DNA of 64,000 bases. Origin: Orychophragmus violaceus (taxonomy: Eukaryota > Streptophyta > Magnoliopsida > Brassicales > Brassicaceae). The stretch covers positions 59,589,823 to 59,653,822 of the forward strand of contig CM058239.1 in the NCBI GenBank assembly GCA_030180135.1, written 5' to 3'. The translations under genes and the position numbers were made by a program. This document shows, piece after piece, positions 11,421 through 23,469 of the stretch (its first letter is position 1; each line of letters starts with the position of its first letter). The notes beneath the pieces are model-generated. The model made no database searches. It was not told the origin of the DNA and worked only from the letters and a program-made list of their open reading frames with translations.

Positions 11421-11768
11421 GTGGGTGAACAAGAGAAAAGAACACTAAACAGCGATGCCTCCTTAGATCATTTCGATTTTTTCAAAAAAATAGGCTTATC
11501 AGTAGCACTAAGCACCGCGTTACAATTAGAGCTCGCCCAAATGCGAGACGTAACACCTTCCAATTTTGAGACCACGGCTTTCGAGAAATCCTTTGATTTT
11601 TTACGGGGGGAGATGATCGAGATATTAGATCCATTATTTCAAACACGAGGTCTTAATGTATCCCCCGGTAACTTTATTTCAACCGTCGATGCTATTTTAG
11701 GCGATAAATGCAATAATCTCGTTCAGGTACGTCAAGTACTTGAAAGTCTGCAGCAGGAGTCGATTTAA
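11421..11768 (+). CDS. Hypothetical mitochondrial-type ORF, 115 codons
   Basis: A 115-codon open frame encodes a hydrophilic protein with no motif I recognise; it has DHFDFFKKIGLSVALSTALQ near residues 16-35 and looks mostly helical. The frame as it stands opens with GTG. An ATG at 11405 lies one base out of frame across a run of seven A (11413-11419); one A fewer would join it to the frame, so the start may have been lost by a slip in the run. It lies between trnD and a gypsy scrap in mitochondrial-type DNA and is probably an unassigned mitochondrial ORF. Confidence 0.45.
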   Translation: MGEQEKRTLNSDASLDHFDFFKKIGLSVALSTALQLELAQMRDVTPSNFETTAFEKSFDFLRGEMIEILDPLFQTRGLNVSPGNFISTVDAILGDKCNNLVQVRQVLESLQQESI

Positions 11769-12027
11769 AGCGTTTATTTTACTCCTGCTCTAAATGCTGC
11801 TTTAAGTCTTTTGTGACATATTTGTTTCTTTTCTGAACAAATTGAAGAACCTAGTGGAGCGAACTCATCCGATATCGGAACACCAAAACCAGAAAGAAAG
11901 TAGATGCGAGAGTTCCCCGTTAAAAGGGCAAGCTGATCGGAATCCTTTTCCTCTGGCCGACGTGTCTTTATGCCAAGTAAGAGATTCGTTGACCAAGCGA
12001 AGGATCTTCGAGACCTCAGTAAAGGGT

Positions 12028-12130
12028 ATTCGAAGCGGACCGGGTTCTACAGGAGATTTCTCAAGGATTTCATTGCTAGGCCACTCAAATAACTATTATG
12101 CAAAGATGTGGCTTGAGGATGAGAAATGCC
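12028..12130 (+). pseudogene. Old Ty3/gypsy RT scrap in mitochondrial DNA
   Basis: One frame reads GFYRRFLKDFIARPLK, a stop, then LLCKDV, matching the segment after the RT active site in plant gypsy elements (compare GFYRRFIKDFSKIARPL in E4). Only about 100 bp are recognisable and they carry stops. It lacks LTRs and is clearly older than E4. Such scraps are known in plant mitochondrial genomes. Confidence 0.6.
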
Positions 12131-13611
12131 GAGAGGCGGCTCTAGTGACCACGCCCGGAAGAAAAGCATCCGATCAACTTCTCATACTTGCATAGTCCGG
12201 AATGGACCAGGTTGCGATGCAAGTGAGCGGTTGGAGCAAGGAAGGCACCGGTCGGCGTATCCGGAAAGAGTTAAGGCACCTGATGTCCCCTTATAGAGAA
12301 ATGCCCAAGAGAGAGTAGAAGGAAGGCCCAAGAGAGAGCTCAGTTCCAGCTTTCTGCCATGGGATGGATGGGTTATAGGCAAGGAAGGAGGTCCCCGTAG
12401 GTATGTGCCAACGAGAGAGAGCGCACAATGCTTTGACAGCTCTCCTCCCTGGCTTAATGGACCTGCTGTTGAGAGTCTTAGAAAGAGTTCTTTCCTGTTT
12501 CAATGGTACCGGTCTGTGGAGAGCTCTAATCCCTAACTAGAATTTGTTATAACCGGAATCTTTTATCCCTGCTGTGAGTATAGCCTTAGGTTGGGCACGT
12601 ACACGCACTAGAGAGCTGATCTCCTTTCATAGTTTGATTTGGAACCAAGATAAGATTATAGCTAATTGATAGGGCCCGCTGGTCTTGACCATATCCAACG
12701 AACGAATAAAAACAAAACACACGCAAAACTAGCATGATCATCTTAAAGACAATAAGAGGTAAATCACCAGCCTTAAATAGGATCAATACTAGTAGTACTA
12801 GTAGTACAAGTAGCACGGTAGAGAAGGAAAATTGGAGCAATAGTCGTAATAAGGGGTCTTATGATAATTTTAGAAACATTAGTAGGGGGTCTTCATGTGT
12901 AATACCGATAGTTAATAGCTATAGCGGCTACTTTTGAAGATAGTCAATCTATTGGGTTCATCTACGACCAACCTCAAGCGGAAGTAGTTCGGAGCTTTCT
13001 GTGCTGTTATGATTCCATGATCTTCATCGCCACCTCTGTCCTATAACGCCTTCCTTTATAGCAGTTATTGCTCCGGTTCCTGAAGGTATAGCTCTTGCCG
13101 AGGAATTCCTTTGAAATCGGAGACTGTTCAAATTTCCTACCGAGATAGGCAAGCGGAGGGAGAACTAGACGTATCTTGCTAGGCAAAGAAGGTTAGAATG
13201 TATAGCTCGCGGGTGGGATTGACGGGATAGATCACTCTTGCAGAAGGAGGTAGAACCGGGGATCTTTATAGGAGTGACTTGGGAAGTCCCGAACCGGGGT
13301 CAAGCTACAACTTGTGAATTGTCAAAAAGGTCGTTTTTCTGCTTGCATAAAGCCCTTTTCGACAATCTCTTTCATGAATGTGAGGGTGGAACCAAGGAAG
13401 ACTTTTGAATACCGAATCTTCAATTTGATATTGAAGTGAAGCTACAGGACGCTCTACGTAGCGATGACTACCTTTCGTCCTCCATTTTGGAACAAAAGGA
13501 AGCCATTAAGTGGGCCGCCTTTAGCCCCGATTCGCGTACAGCCTTTCTCTCTGTCAGGTCACTGCAAAGAATTTTGAACTGCTCGGACATAAGATCTACT
13601 TCATGTTATGA
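12131..13611. other. Mitochondrial-type spacer before ccmFN2
   Basis: No gene recognised. There is a short actagtagt microsatellite at about 12787-12811. A 75-codon open frame (13436-13663, +) runs into the ccmFN2 start in a different frame and has no recognised motif. Confidence 0.4.
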
Positions 13612-14241
13612 AAGAGTTGTGAAAAACATCAACTTGAACCTAATTCATCTACGAAAAAGGTAGTTTCTTTGCTCTGGGCAGGAGCGCTAGTGGACACGGG
13701 GAGGGAGCAGGCGAAGCGTGTCGTTCGTAATGGAAAGAAAGAGACCACTACTTCGCCTCTTTGTTGGACCGCCGGCGTGAACACAGTGGTCTCTGATCAG
13801 GACCAGGAACCAATTCGAATTTGGATCTTGACATGTTGGTGGTTTTTAACCGTAGGCATCTTGCCAGGAAGTTGGTGGGCTTATCATGAATTAGGTCGGG
13901 GTGGCTGGTGGTTTCGGGATCCCGTAGAAAATGCTTCTTTTATACCTCGGGTATTAGCCACAGCTCGTATTCATTCTGTAATTTTACCCCTTCTTCATTC
14001 TTGGACCTCGTTTCTTAATATTGTGACTTTTCCATGCTGTGTCTCAGGAATCTTTTCAATACGGTCCGGATTGCTAGCTCCCGTTCATAGTTTTTATGGT
14101 GGTTCTTCCTTCTAATGACCGGCATATCTATGATTCTTTTCTACCAGATGAAGCAGCAGGCATCGGTCCGTAGAACATATAAAAAAGAAATGGTTGTGGC
14201 GCGAAGTACTCTTGTGCATCTACTTCACTCGGCTCGCGCGC

Positions 14242-14781
14242 TGTTGAATCTCCTAGGATCTAGGGTTTGATATATTGAATGAAAACCAACCTCGTTCTTA
14301 CCTTTGAACTGGCAGCGGAATGAGAATGGTGAACGAGATCAGTGGAGCAACGCAGATGCCTTGCCTCTACCAGATACACACGCTCGCTGGAAACGGGATG
14401 CTAGTGCCGGATCAACGGGATTCGAATCTCTCTGGTGTGTCTACTGTTTCTGTCAAGAAAAGTGGACGGCTTCCTGTTTAGGTCGAAACTCTCGAGTTTT
14501 ATTCGATCGACACAACACCATTATATCGATTATAATGCGCATCCAATGCACATTAATATGATCATTACCATAATGATCATTCCCATGTCGTAGCTTCCAG
14601 TTTGCTTAGGTGTGTGACCCTATAGGATCATATAATACTGGTAGTAAGTCTACAACTTACAGACTGCAAGAGGCTTCTAGCAAAACATTGTAACCTCCCA
14701 GTATTATACGAATGTCTGATCTCGACACACAACTATCATCAGGAGTGAGTACAAGTGTGATTTCAGGACACTATCCCAACA
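14242..14781 (-). repeat. 3' LTR of E2 (shortened)
   Basis: 540 bp against 641 bp for the partner LTR. The main difference is loss of about 97 bp after ...ttttattcga, which removes the palindrome pair present at 21182-21218; 4 bp (cgca) are also missing. The rest is almost identical. Confidence 0.9.
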
Positions 14782-15001
14782 ATCTCCCACTTGTACTGGA
14801 ATCATCTATTCCTATAATCCTTTTGTCTCTATATCTCGATTTGGCATAAGGCAATATTGGTGTCATCCTTATTAAGCCAACATCATGTTTATCGAACTCC
14901 TGATCTCATACTGAAACATTACAAACAACTGAACTACAGTTCGTTTGAGTGCGGCCACACACTCTCAGTATTCAATCTTCGATAGGCCCTGAGATATTTA
15001 T

Positions 15002-15188
15002 CTCCTGTTGTACAGGAGGGACAAATCCCATCTTGTTCCATCCCTGTTTCAACGGACACTTCATGATATACTTGAACAGTGCCGTTATAGTCGCCAGTTA
15101 CGGTTCGACGTTTGACAAAGTCAAAGTGTACCAATTCATATGCAAGAAAGCATGATGAACTCAGGTCTAAGGACTATACTCTATAGTC
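15002..15188 (-). promoter_or_regulatory. Conserved two-hairpin 3' module (E2)
   Basis: On the element strand, hairpin A (15172-15188) is GACTATA-gag-TATAGTC and hairpin B (15002-15018) is CTCCTGT-ACA-ACAGGAG, a perfect 7-bp stem, 153 nt downstream. The region also holds a 66-codon sense frame (15134-14934) that is largely conserved in E6. Confidence 0.5.
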
Positions 15189-15611
15189 GTAATGAGAACC
15201 TCTTATGACACATATATAACTATCTTGTAGACTTCTCATTAGTGGGTCATGTCCGATCATATGTTCACTAACATATATCTATGTGACTGACTGCGATAAT
15301 CATATCATTGGCTCCATGAAACTTAGCCAACAGTCACCTCACACTCTAGTCTCTCGCGGTTGTCAGTGTCCCACTTTGACAACCTCAACTAGGGACAAAA
15401 CATAATTTATGTCATATTTAACTTACAGGGTTTCATGATCAAGTCCTCAACTTGATGACCTATAATATGTCATAAACTTATTTTTGGGGCCATTATTTAG
15501 ATCACAATAAATAATGATGAAATCAAATTTCATTAAAACACTTCCAAAGAATGTTTACAAGAGCATCTTATTATAACTAAAACAAAACTAAAACTCCCAC
15601 TAGAATCAAGA

Positions 15612-18600
15612 TTACATCTTAAGATCTCTAATGCCTACAACAGTCGTATGAATCTCATGCTTAGGCCTTGGGAGTGACTTGGTCAGAGGATCAGCGACAT
15701 TCTCGTCTGTCGGAACTCGGCTGATCTTCACATCACCTCTATTGACGGTATCACGAATCAGGTGATATCTTCTCTCAACGTGTTTGGACTTCTGGTGTGA
15801 CCTGGAATCTTTCGCCTGAGCAATGGCTCCATTGTTGTCACAAAATAAAGCCACTGGCTCCAAGATACTAGGAACCACACCAAGCTCAGTCATGAACTTC
15901 TTAATCCAAATAGCTTCCTTTGCCGCTTCTGAAGCAGAAACATATTCAGCTTCCGTTGTGGAATCAGCTACGGTATTCTGCTTAGAGCTCTTCCAGCTCA
16001 CTGCACCGCCATTTAGACAGAAGACATATCCAGATTGTGATCGGAAATCGTCTCTGTCCGTCTGAAAACTCGCATCGGTGAATCCATTCACCACAAGTTC
16101 TTCACTTCCTCCATACACCAGGAATTTATCCTTAGTATGTCTCAAATACTTGAGAATATTCTTGACAGCTGTCCAGTGAACTTCACCTGGATCAGATTGG
16201 TATCACTCGTCATGCTTAACGCGTAAGCTACATCTGGACGAGTGCAGAGCATGGCATACATAATAGATCCTATTGCAGAAGCATAAGGAATACTATTCAT
16301 GCATTCTCGCTCAGCAGGTGTCGCCGGACACTGCTTCTTGCTGAGACTAGTGCCATGAGACATCGGTATGAAGCCCTTCTTGGAATCATGCATCCTGAAT
16401 CTGTGCAGTACCTTATCAATATAAGTGTCCTGGCACAATCCAATCAGCCTGTTCACTCTATCTCTGTAGATTCTGATTCCAAGAATATACGCTGCTTCTC
16501 CCATGTCTTTCATGGAAAAACAACTTCCGAGCCAAGTCTTAACATACTGAAGCAACGGAACGTCATTACCGAGGAGGAGTATGTCATCGACATACAGTAC
16601 AAGAAACGCAATTTTGCTCTCACTAGTCTTCTTGTAAACACATGGTTCCTCTTCGTTCTTGATGAAACCAAATTGTTTTACTGCTTCATCAAAACGAAGA
16701 TTCCAACTCCGTCATGCTTGCTTCAATCCATAAATGGATTTATGAAGCTTGCATACCTTCCCAGCGTTCTTAGGATCGACAAAACCTTCAGGCTGTGTCA
16801 TATACACATCCTCTTCTAGAATACCATTCAGGAATGCGGTTTTGACATCCATTTGCCAAATCTCATAATCATAATGAGCGGCAATCGCTAGAAGAATCCG
16901 AATGGATTTAAGCATAGGGACTGGGGAATAGGTTTCATCATAGTCAATACCATGAATTTGCTTGAAACCTTTAGCCACCAGCCTCGCTTTGTAAATCTGT
17001 ACATTGCCATCCACGTCAATCTTCTTCTTGAAGATCAATTTACACTCAATGGCTTTTGCACCATTAGGTAAATCGACCAAGGACCATACTTGGTTTTCTG
17101 ACATGGATCCCATTTCGGACTTAGAGGCTCCAAGCCACTTTTCGGAGTCCGGGCCCATCATTGCTTCCGCGAAGGTCGCTGGTTCGTCACTATCAATGAT
17201 CATCAGATCATTTGAATCGGTCACGAGAAATCCATAGTATCTCTCGGGTTCGTGACGGATCCTTCCGGATCTGCGAACTTCAGGCTCCACAGGCGCCGGT
17301 TCCACAGAACTTTGTGGATCCAACTGCTGCTCTTCCTCAGCAGGTTGAGCAGTCTCCTGTGCATCTCGAATTTCTTCAAGATGTACTTTACTCCCACTGT
17401 TTTTCTTAGAGAGAAACTCCCTCTCAAGAAAAGAACAGTCCCGAGCAACAAATACTTTGTTCTCAGATTGGTTGTAAAAGTAGTATGCCTTGGTTTCCCT
17501 AGGATAACCAACGAAGTAGCATTTATCTGATTTGGATGCAAGCTTGTCAGAGATTAAACGTTTGACATAAGCCTCACAACCCCAAATCCTCAGGAAAGAC
17601 AGACTAGGAACATTCCCAGTCCACAGTTCATGTGGTGTCTTTTCCACTGATTTAGATGGTACCCTATTCAGTGTAAACGCGGACGTTTCTAGAGCGTATC
17701 CCCAAAAGGATAATGGAAGATTTGAATGACTCATCATAGACCGAACCATATCCAATAAGGTTCGATTCCTCCTCTCTGACACTCCATTCCATTGGGGTGT
17801 TCCAGGAGGAGTGAGTTGTGAAATAATTCCACACTCGCTCAGATAGTCGCTGAACTCTTGACTCAAGTATTCTCCTCCGCGATCCGATCGCAGAGCTTTG
17901 ATACTTTTGCCAAGTTGGTTCTGTACTTCATTCTTGAATTCCTTGAATCTATCAAAGGATTCTGACTTGTGTCTCATTAGATAGACATAGCCATACCTAC
18001 TGAAATCATCAGTGAAGGTAATGAAGTACTTATAATTTCCTCTGGCAACAGTACTCATTGGCCCAGATACATCAGTATGAATAAGGCCCAATAAATCACT
18101 GGCCCTTTCATTTGGTTTGTTGAAAGGGGCTCTAGCCATTTTGCCCATCAAACAAGATTCGCATTTCTCACATGATTCAAAATCAAATGAGCCCAGAAGC
18201 CCATTTCGATGGAGCCTTTGGATGCGTTTCTCATTGATATGGCCTAAACGACAATGCCATAAGAAAGTCGGGTTTTCGTCATTGGACTTAAACCTCTTTG
18301 TATTCATGTTAAAGACAGGCATTTCTTGGTTTAATACATATAACCCATTATCTAATGGGGCGCTACCATAATACGTACCATCACAATTAAAAGAACAAAC
18401 TTTATTCTTAACAGCAAAATCAAAACCTTCCAAATCCAAAACGGAAACTGAAATTATGTTTCTGCTAATCGCAGGTACAAAGTAGCAATTATTTAAAATT
18501 AAAACCATGCCCGAAGGTAAGGACAACTCGTAGGTGCCTACGGCCAGTACAGCAACCTTAGCTCCTTTCCCGACCCGTAGCTCTACTTGTCCTTTCTTCA

Positions 18601-19576
18601 GCGTCCTACTATTTCTTAGTGCCTGCACATCAGTACAAATGTGAGCACCGCAGCCGGTATCCAATACCCACGAAGTAGAACGAGAAGATATAACATTAAG
18701 TTCGATAACATAAATACCTGAATCAGACGCATCATACGTCTTCTTCAGCTTCTTGTAATCTTCCATGAACTTCTTGCAGTCTCTCTTCCAATGCCCTAAC
18801 TGCTTGCAGTAGTTGCACTTATCCTCAGGAGAAGGCCCGGATTTGGGCTTCGGCTTGGGCTTGTCCTGACTCTCAGTCTGGATAACTTGCGCCTTTCCCT
18901 TATCCTTCTTAGGTTTCTTAAACCTTTTACCCCCTTGTACCATCAGTACACTGGGAGTTGCCTTCTTGAAATTCGGCTCTGCTGTCTTCAGCATGCCGTG
19001 CAACTCAGTCAATGTCTTAGTCATGTTTTGCATGTTGTAGTTCATGATGAACTGATCAAAACACGACGGCAAAGACTGCAGAATCATGTCAGTGGCTAGC
19101 TCCTGGCTAATGGCACAGTCCAGTTTCCCCAGGTTATCAATGTAACCCATCATTTTAAGGACATGAGGACTTACTGGACTGTCCTTAGCCAGCTTGCAAT
19201 CCATGAGAGACTTAACCGTCTGGTATCTCTCTGTGCGAGCTTGCTCCTGAAACAAAGCTTTCAGGCTGTTAATCATCTCAATGGGTGACATCACGTTCTC
19301 ATATTGCTTCTGCAGCTCAGAGTTCATAGTCACCAGCATTAGACAATTGACATCTTTGACATCAGGTGAATGCTTATCCCAAGCATTCTTTTCTGTCTGC
19401 GGGGCATTGGAACGTGGCCTCTCGGTGAGAACTCTTTCAAGGACATATTCCTTGTTCTCCTGCCTGAGAACTATTCTCAGGTTCCGATACCATTCCAAGA
19501 AATTAGATCCATTTAACTTGTCCTTCTCAAGGACGGATCTTAGTGAGAAAGTGTTGATGTGATTTGAGACAGACAT
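15612..19576 (-). pseudogene. gag-pol: Copia Gag-Pol polyprotein, two lesions (E2)
   Basis: Starting at the ATG at 19576 the frame encodes Gag with a CCHC knuckle (about residues 254-267), protease WVLDTGC (about 305-310), integrase with its HHCC finger (H441-C476 region) and core D502, D565 and E601 (D..D-35-E), then RT with FLNGILEEDVY and YVDDILLLG, and RNase H with TDASFQTD and STTEAEY. Two breaks are seen: an in-frame TGA at 16709-16711 after IYGLKQA, where Ser is expected, and loss of one base near 16205 that moves RNase H into another frame (16145-15612). All domains are otherwise complete. The product would be the full replication and integration machinery. Confidence 0.9.
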
Positions 19577-20216
19577 AGCTGTAATTAAAAGAGGTAGAGT
19601 TTTAGTTATAATGCTCAAGGAATGAGAATTCTTATCTAATAAGAAAAACTCGCATTGTATTCAAAACTATGTTTCCTCAGATGAATACAATGAACCAAGA
19701 TCCTTAGATCACTAAAATTCGAGTGGGCGACGCGCCGTTACTCAAACTTTAGTTATCTAGGTAAGCAAATCATTGCTAATTGTACCTAGTACAACTCTTG
19801 GTCGTAGATGAGACAAACTATGTCTAATCTACTCTGATGTCTCTGGGCCCAGAACTTCTGACAGCCCAGTCAAGTAAAACCAATCTCTTCTGTCTTGTGA
19901 TCACTAATAGTTGCACTGCAAATCTATCAACGATCACCTGCATTACTCATGTTACTGTGGATACTAAGGACTTCAAGGATATCTAACAACAACACGAGTC
20001 CTGACAATGGACAAGATCGGGCAAGACATCAAGATCACTTGATATTTGGTTGAGGAAAAGAATTATTTTATCTTGATGTATATCCAATATACAACCAAGA
20101 AGTAATAAGTTTATTTAAAACAATCAGTTTTATTAGTTTTAGGTTCATCTAGAACTTTTAGGATTAAATTGTTCTGGTATATGAAAATTTGTGGTCCAAC
20201 CAGCACATCTGCGAAC

Positions 20217-20689
20217 GTCGTGTCGATCGACGCCAACCATTGGCATCGGTCGACGCAGCCATACTAAACCGATCTTCGATAACCGGTCAAACCGGATCGA
20301 ATTTACTTAACCGATTCAATCCAATTGAACCGGTTCGGTTTAATGGTCCATGTCGATCGTCACACACTGTGTGTCGATCGACATTACCAAACCAGAACCA
20401 AATGGTTAATTAAAATTAACCGAGCGAGATAACCGGTTCAATCCAATTGAACCAATCTATCTAATTGCTTTGCCTGTGTCGACCGACACACCCAGTGTAT
20501 CGATCGACACAGCAGGAATACGGGTACTCGATCTCAGATCGAAACCCTAAAATTATTTGTGGATTTTTGCTCTGTGTCGACCGACACACGCTTTGTGTCG
20601 ATTGACACCCTGCGACAAACCCTAAAATTTTACGTGTTATTTCGCAGCGCATCGACCGACACACGCTTTGTGTCGATCGACACAGTGCG
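20217..20689. repeat. Cluster of paired palindromes in E2 leader
   Basis: At least five pairs of the form TGTGTCGACCGACACA, 4-8 bp, TGTGTCGATCGACACA (with variants) lie between PBS and gag, for example 20475-20511 and near 20574-20610 and 20650-20686. Between them are repeats of aaccggttcaatccaattgaacc. The leader has no long open frame on the element strand. Confidence 0.85.
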
Positions 20690-20832
20690 ATTTCAACAGT
20701 TCATCGATTTTTCAACATGCATACAATCCGATATTTACACAAGAAAAATGATTTAGCAGGCAATTTTAACAATTCAACAACCACAAGTTTCGAATTAATT
20801 GCACCAGATTCAATAGCTAAACCCTAACAACA

Positions 20833-20843
20833 CTCTGATACCA
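20833..20843 (-). promoter_or_regulatory. Primer binding site of E2 (initiator tRNA-Met)
   Basis: TGGTATCAGAG on the element strand, one base inside the 5' LTR, is the usual plant copia primer site complementary to the 3' end of initiator tRNA-Met. Confidence 0.9.
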
Positions 20844-20844
20844 C

Positions 20845-21485
20845 TGTTGAATCTCCTAGGATCTAGGGTTTGATATATTGAATGAAAACCAACCTCGTTC
20901 TTACCTTTGAACTGGCAGCGGAATGAGAATGGTGAACGAGATCAGTGGAGCAACGCAGATGCCTTGCCTCTACCAGATACACACGCACGCTCGCTGGAAA
21001 CGGGATGCTAGTGCCGGATCAACGGGATTCGAATCTCTCTGGTGTCTCTACTGTTTCTGTCAAGAAAGTGGACGGCTTCCTTTTTAGGTCGAAACTCTCG
21101 AGTTTTATTCGACCTAAACATGCTTAACGGGCCAGACTTAATTAAGTCCCAACCCGAAAAGCTCTTTCGGAAATTCCGAACTGTGTCGACCGACACACAA
21201 GCTGTGTCGATCGACACAACACCATTATATCGATTATAATGCGCATCCAATGCACATTAATATGATCATTACCATAATGATCATTCCCATGTCGTAGCTT
21301 CCAGTTTGCTTAGGTGTGTGACCCTATAGGATCATATAATACTGGTAGTAAGTCTACAACTTACAGACTGCAAGAGGCTTCTAGCAAAACATTGCAACCG
21401 CCCAGTATTATACGAATGTCTGATCTCGACACACAACTATCATCAGGAGTGAGTACAAATGTGATTTCAGGACACTATCCCAACA
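20845..21485 (-). repeat. 5' LTR of E2 (full length)
   Basis: 641 bp with TGTTGAATC at one end and ATCCCAACA at the other (plus-strand reading). It includes a palindrome pair at 21182-21218 that the 3' LTR has lost. Confidence 0.92.
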
Positions 21486-21522
21486 CGCGCAACCCCGCCC
21501 CGTTATGTTATGGAAGAATTGA

Positions 21523-22388
21523 ACTTCTTGCTGGGCTGGTTATTCAGAGTCAGCAATTGGCTGCCGGATTTCGTCCTGCAATGAGGCAGATCGCTTCGGG
21601 GGGTCACTGTGGCGTGGCTGAATGTAGAGCAGTCCGCCCCTACAGCGTTTGATCAGAAGATTATTTAGAACTTCAGAAGATGGTCAAGGTACGAAGTGAC
21701 AAGCCACTGCGCTAGATGCGCATGTGGTCGTAGTAGTCGGCTCGTCGCTACTTTTATCCAAAGAATAAGGCCTATGAGCTCTCTGTTTGGAGACAGAACA
21801 AAGTGAGAAGTTCTGAGTCGTATGAAAACTAGCGGTTTGGGGGAAATAGCGATTTATCAATAACATAGAATAAACAAGCTTGCTTGGCAGACTGGAAGAT
21901 AAAGGCAAGCAGCAACATAGAGTACCTTGACCTGCTCGCTGGGGACATAAGGATTGACATGTGCCGAGACAGCTGTCCCGCGGATTAAGGAATCCGCAAA
22001 GGCTAATGCCATAAGACGAGCAAGACTAAAGAAAGAGAAGATCGGTCCTCGTCCACTCGGAAAGCTTTTTCTCATCATAGGGGGACGGAGACGGTTAGTC
22101 AGCATTCCACTACCAACGAGCAGCAAACTCCTTGCGACTCTAATTGAGAAAAACCCAACAACGGCCACCCTCCCTAGGTGTAAGATAATAGGGCTTGATG
22201 CCTAGCGGCTTCCTTTTACGGGTTGTCTACCGATCTCACAGGTTTACACCTTTTAGGAATGAATGCTCCACGAGTCGTGATGCTTTGATTGTCGTCTTTC
22301 GAATTAAGGATTTGTCTGGCTAATAAACATCATCCTTCAGTCCGCGCCGGCATTCCAGAACGAATTCTAATCGCTTAGCACAAGCGCT
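21523..22388. other. Mitochondrial-type flank of ccmFN2
   Basis: No gene recognised. Open frames on both strands overlap at about 21860-22205 but show no known motif. The end of the region (about 22372-22388) joins, after removal of E3, to a copia RT reading frame at 29769. Confidence 0.4.
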
Positions 22389-23068
22389 TGAAGGATTATG
22401 CGTTTTTCCATGGTTCAATTCTCAGATTGCAACCTAGCACATAATCTTAAACAGATCTAAGTTCTTGTAATCGAATCATAAAACAAACCTGATCTTTACC
22501 TTTGCAGCGGAATGATTGGTGGTAATGACAAGATCAGATTAGAACAGATGAATACCTGTTCCTCCTAGGTATCCACACTCTTACAAGCAGGGAATGGCTG
22601 CTAGACCGGATGGAAGAACAACAGAGAGAGAGGGTTAGAGAGAGAATGGAGCCGCGGCCATGTCTCCTCCAAATCGCCAACTCAAAGGCAATTAGGGTTT
22701 GCAACCCTTGTTGCAATCATTTATTCACTAATGGGCCCAAGTTTAATTAATTAAACTAATGGTCCATTAGACTTTTGGGCCCAAGACACAAATCGGACAA
22801 AAGCCCATTTGTTGTCTGCCCAACTCTCTGTATAAATATAGTAAATGCCATTGCATCTTACCGTATTAATTCCATCTTAACTTTCCCGTTAGCTATGGTG
22901 TGTGACCCTTTGGGATCATACAATACTGGTAATAAGTCCTAAACTTATAGATCAAGAGCGGACTCTAGCAAGCCATCATGATCACCCAGTATTTATGACT
23001 TATGTCTGATCTCGACATTTATCATACTTTCTAGAGATAGTACAGTAGATTTCAGGACATTCCCAACA
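22389..23068 (-). repeat. 3' LTR of E3
   Basis: 680 bp, plus-strand ends TGAAGGATTATG and TTCCCAACA. It is followed by atctcccacttg, the complement of the polypurine tract (23069-23080). Confidence 0.92.
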
Positions 23069-23281
23069 ATCTCCCACTTGTACTGGAATCCTACATTCCC
23101 TAGTCCTTTTGTCTCAATATCTCGATCTGGCATAAGGCAAGATGCGTGTCATCCTTATATAGCCAGACCATGTTCATCGGACCAGATTTGATACTGACAA
23201 TGCAAACGACTTGGGCAAGTCCGTTTGGGAGTGGCCACTCTCTTACCAGCTATCAAGTCTCCGATTGGCCTAGAGATATTA

Positions 23282-23469
23282 CCTCCGTTAAACGGCAGGG
23301 ACAAATCCCATCTTGTTCCATCACTATGAACTACACAATTCATAATACACCCAACCAAGGTCCGTATGGCTCCCAGTTACGAAACAGCGTTAGACAATGA
23401 TCAAAGCGCATCACTTCATGTGCAGCCACATGCATGCGAACTCAGGTCTAAGGACTATACTCTATAGTC
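23282..23469 (-). promoter_or_regulatory. Conserved two-hairpin 3' module (E3)
   Basis: Hairpin A lies at 23453-23469 and hairpin B at 23282-23298, 153 nt apart, with the same arms as in E1 and E5. Distance from hairpin B to the LTR is 213 nt, as in E5. Confidence 0.5.

Larger units (their letters stand above)
14242..21485 (-). mobile_element. E2: nearly intact Ty1/copia element in ccmFN2
   Basis: A 7.2-kb minus-strand copia element flanked by the 5-bp target duplication cgcgc (14237-14241 and 21486-21490). In element order: 5' LTR (20845-21485), PBS complementary to initiator tRNA-Met, leader rich in palindromes, gag-pol (19576 to 15612), 3' two-hairpin module, polypurine tract (14782-14793) and 3' LTR (14242-14781). 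The LTRs end TG/CA. The gag-pol frame carries only one nonsense codon and one frameshift that I can find, so this copy is young compared with the pol-decayed elements. It lies in reverse orientation to ccmFN2. Confidence 0.95.
13612..21522 (+). pseudogene. ccmFN2: ccmFN2, broken by a deletion and by E2
   Basis: This is the C-terminal half of mitochondrial CcmF-N, a haem-lyase component for cytochrome c maturation, in the separate form seen in Brassicaceae. The frame from 13612 encodes CEKHQLEPNSSTKK..., then the tryptophan-rich haem-binding segment SWWAYHELGRGGWWFRDPVE and two hydrophobic segments. It shifts at about 14090, where a small deletion is followed by a frame from 14091 reading FLLMTGISMILFYQMKQQ to HSARA at 14241. 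E2 is inserted there with TSD cgcgc. The last codons, QPRPVMLWKN and TGA, resume at 21491-21522. A likely ATG at 13608 is out of frame. Not functional. Confidence 0.9.

Noticed and set aside
20217..20689. CRISPR array, suggested by repeated palindromes with spacers
   Set aside because: Repeats are short, degenerate and paired, spacers vary in length, and the setting is a plant retrotransposon leader.
22534..22716. 60-codon frame inside the E3 LTR, also at 29229-29411
   Set aside because: It lies in the LTR copies and is repeated only because the LTRs are repeats; no motif.
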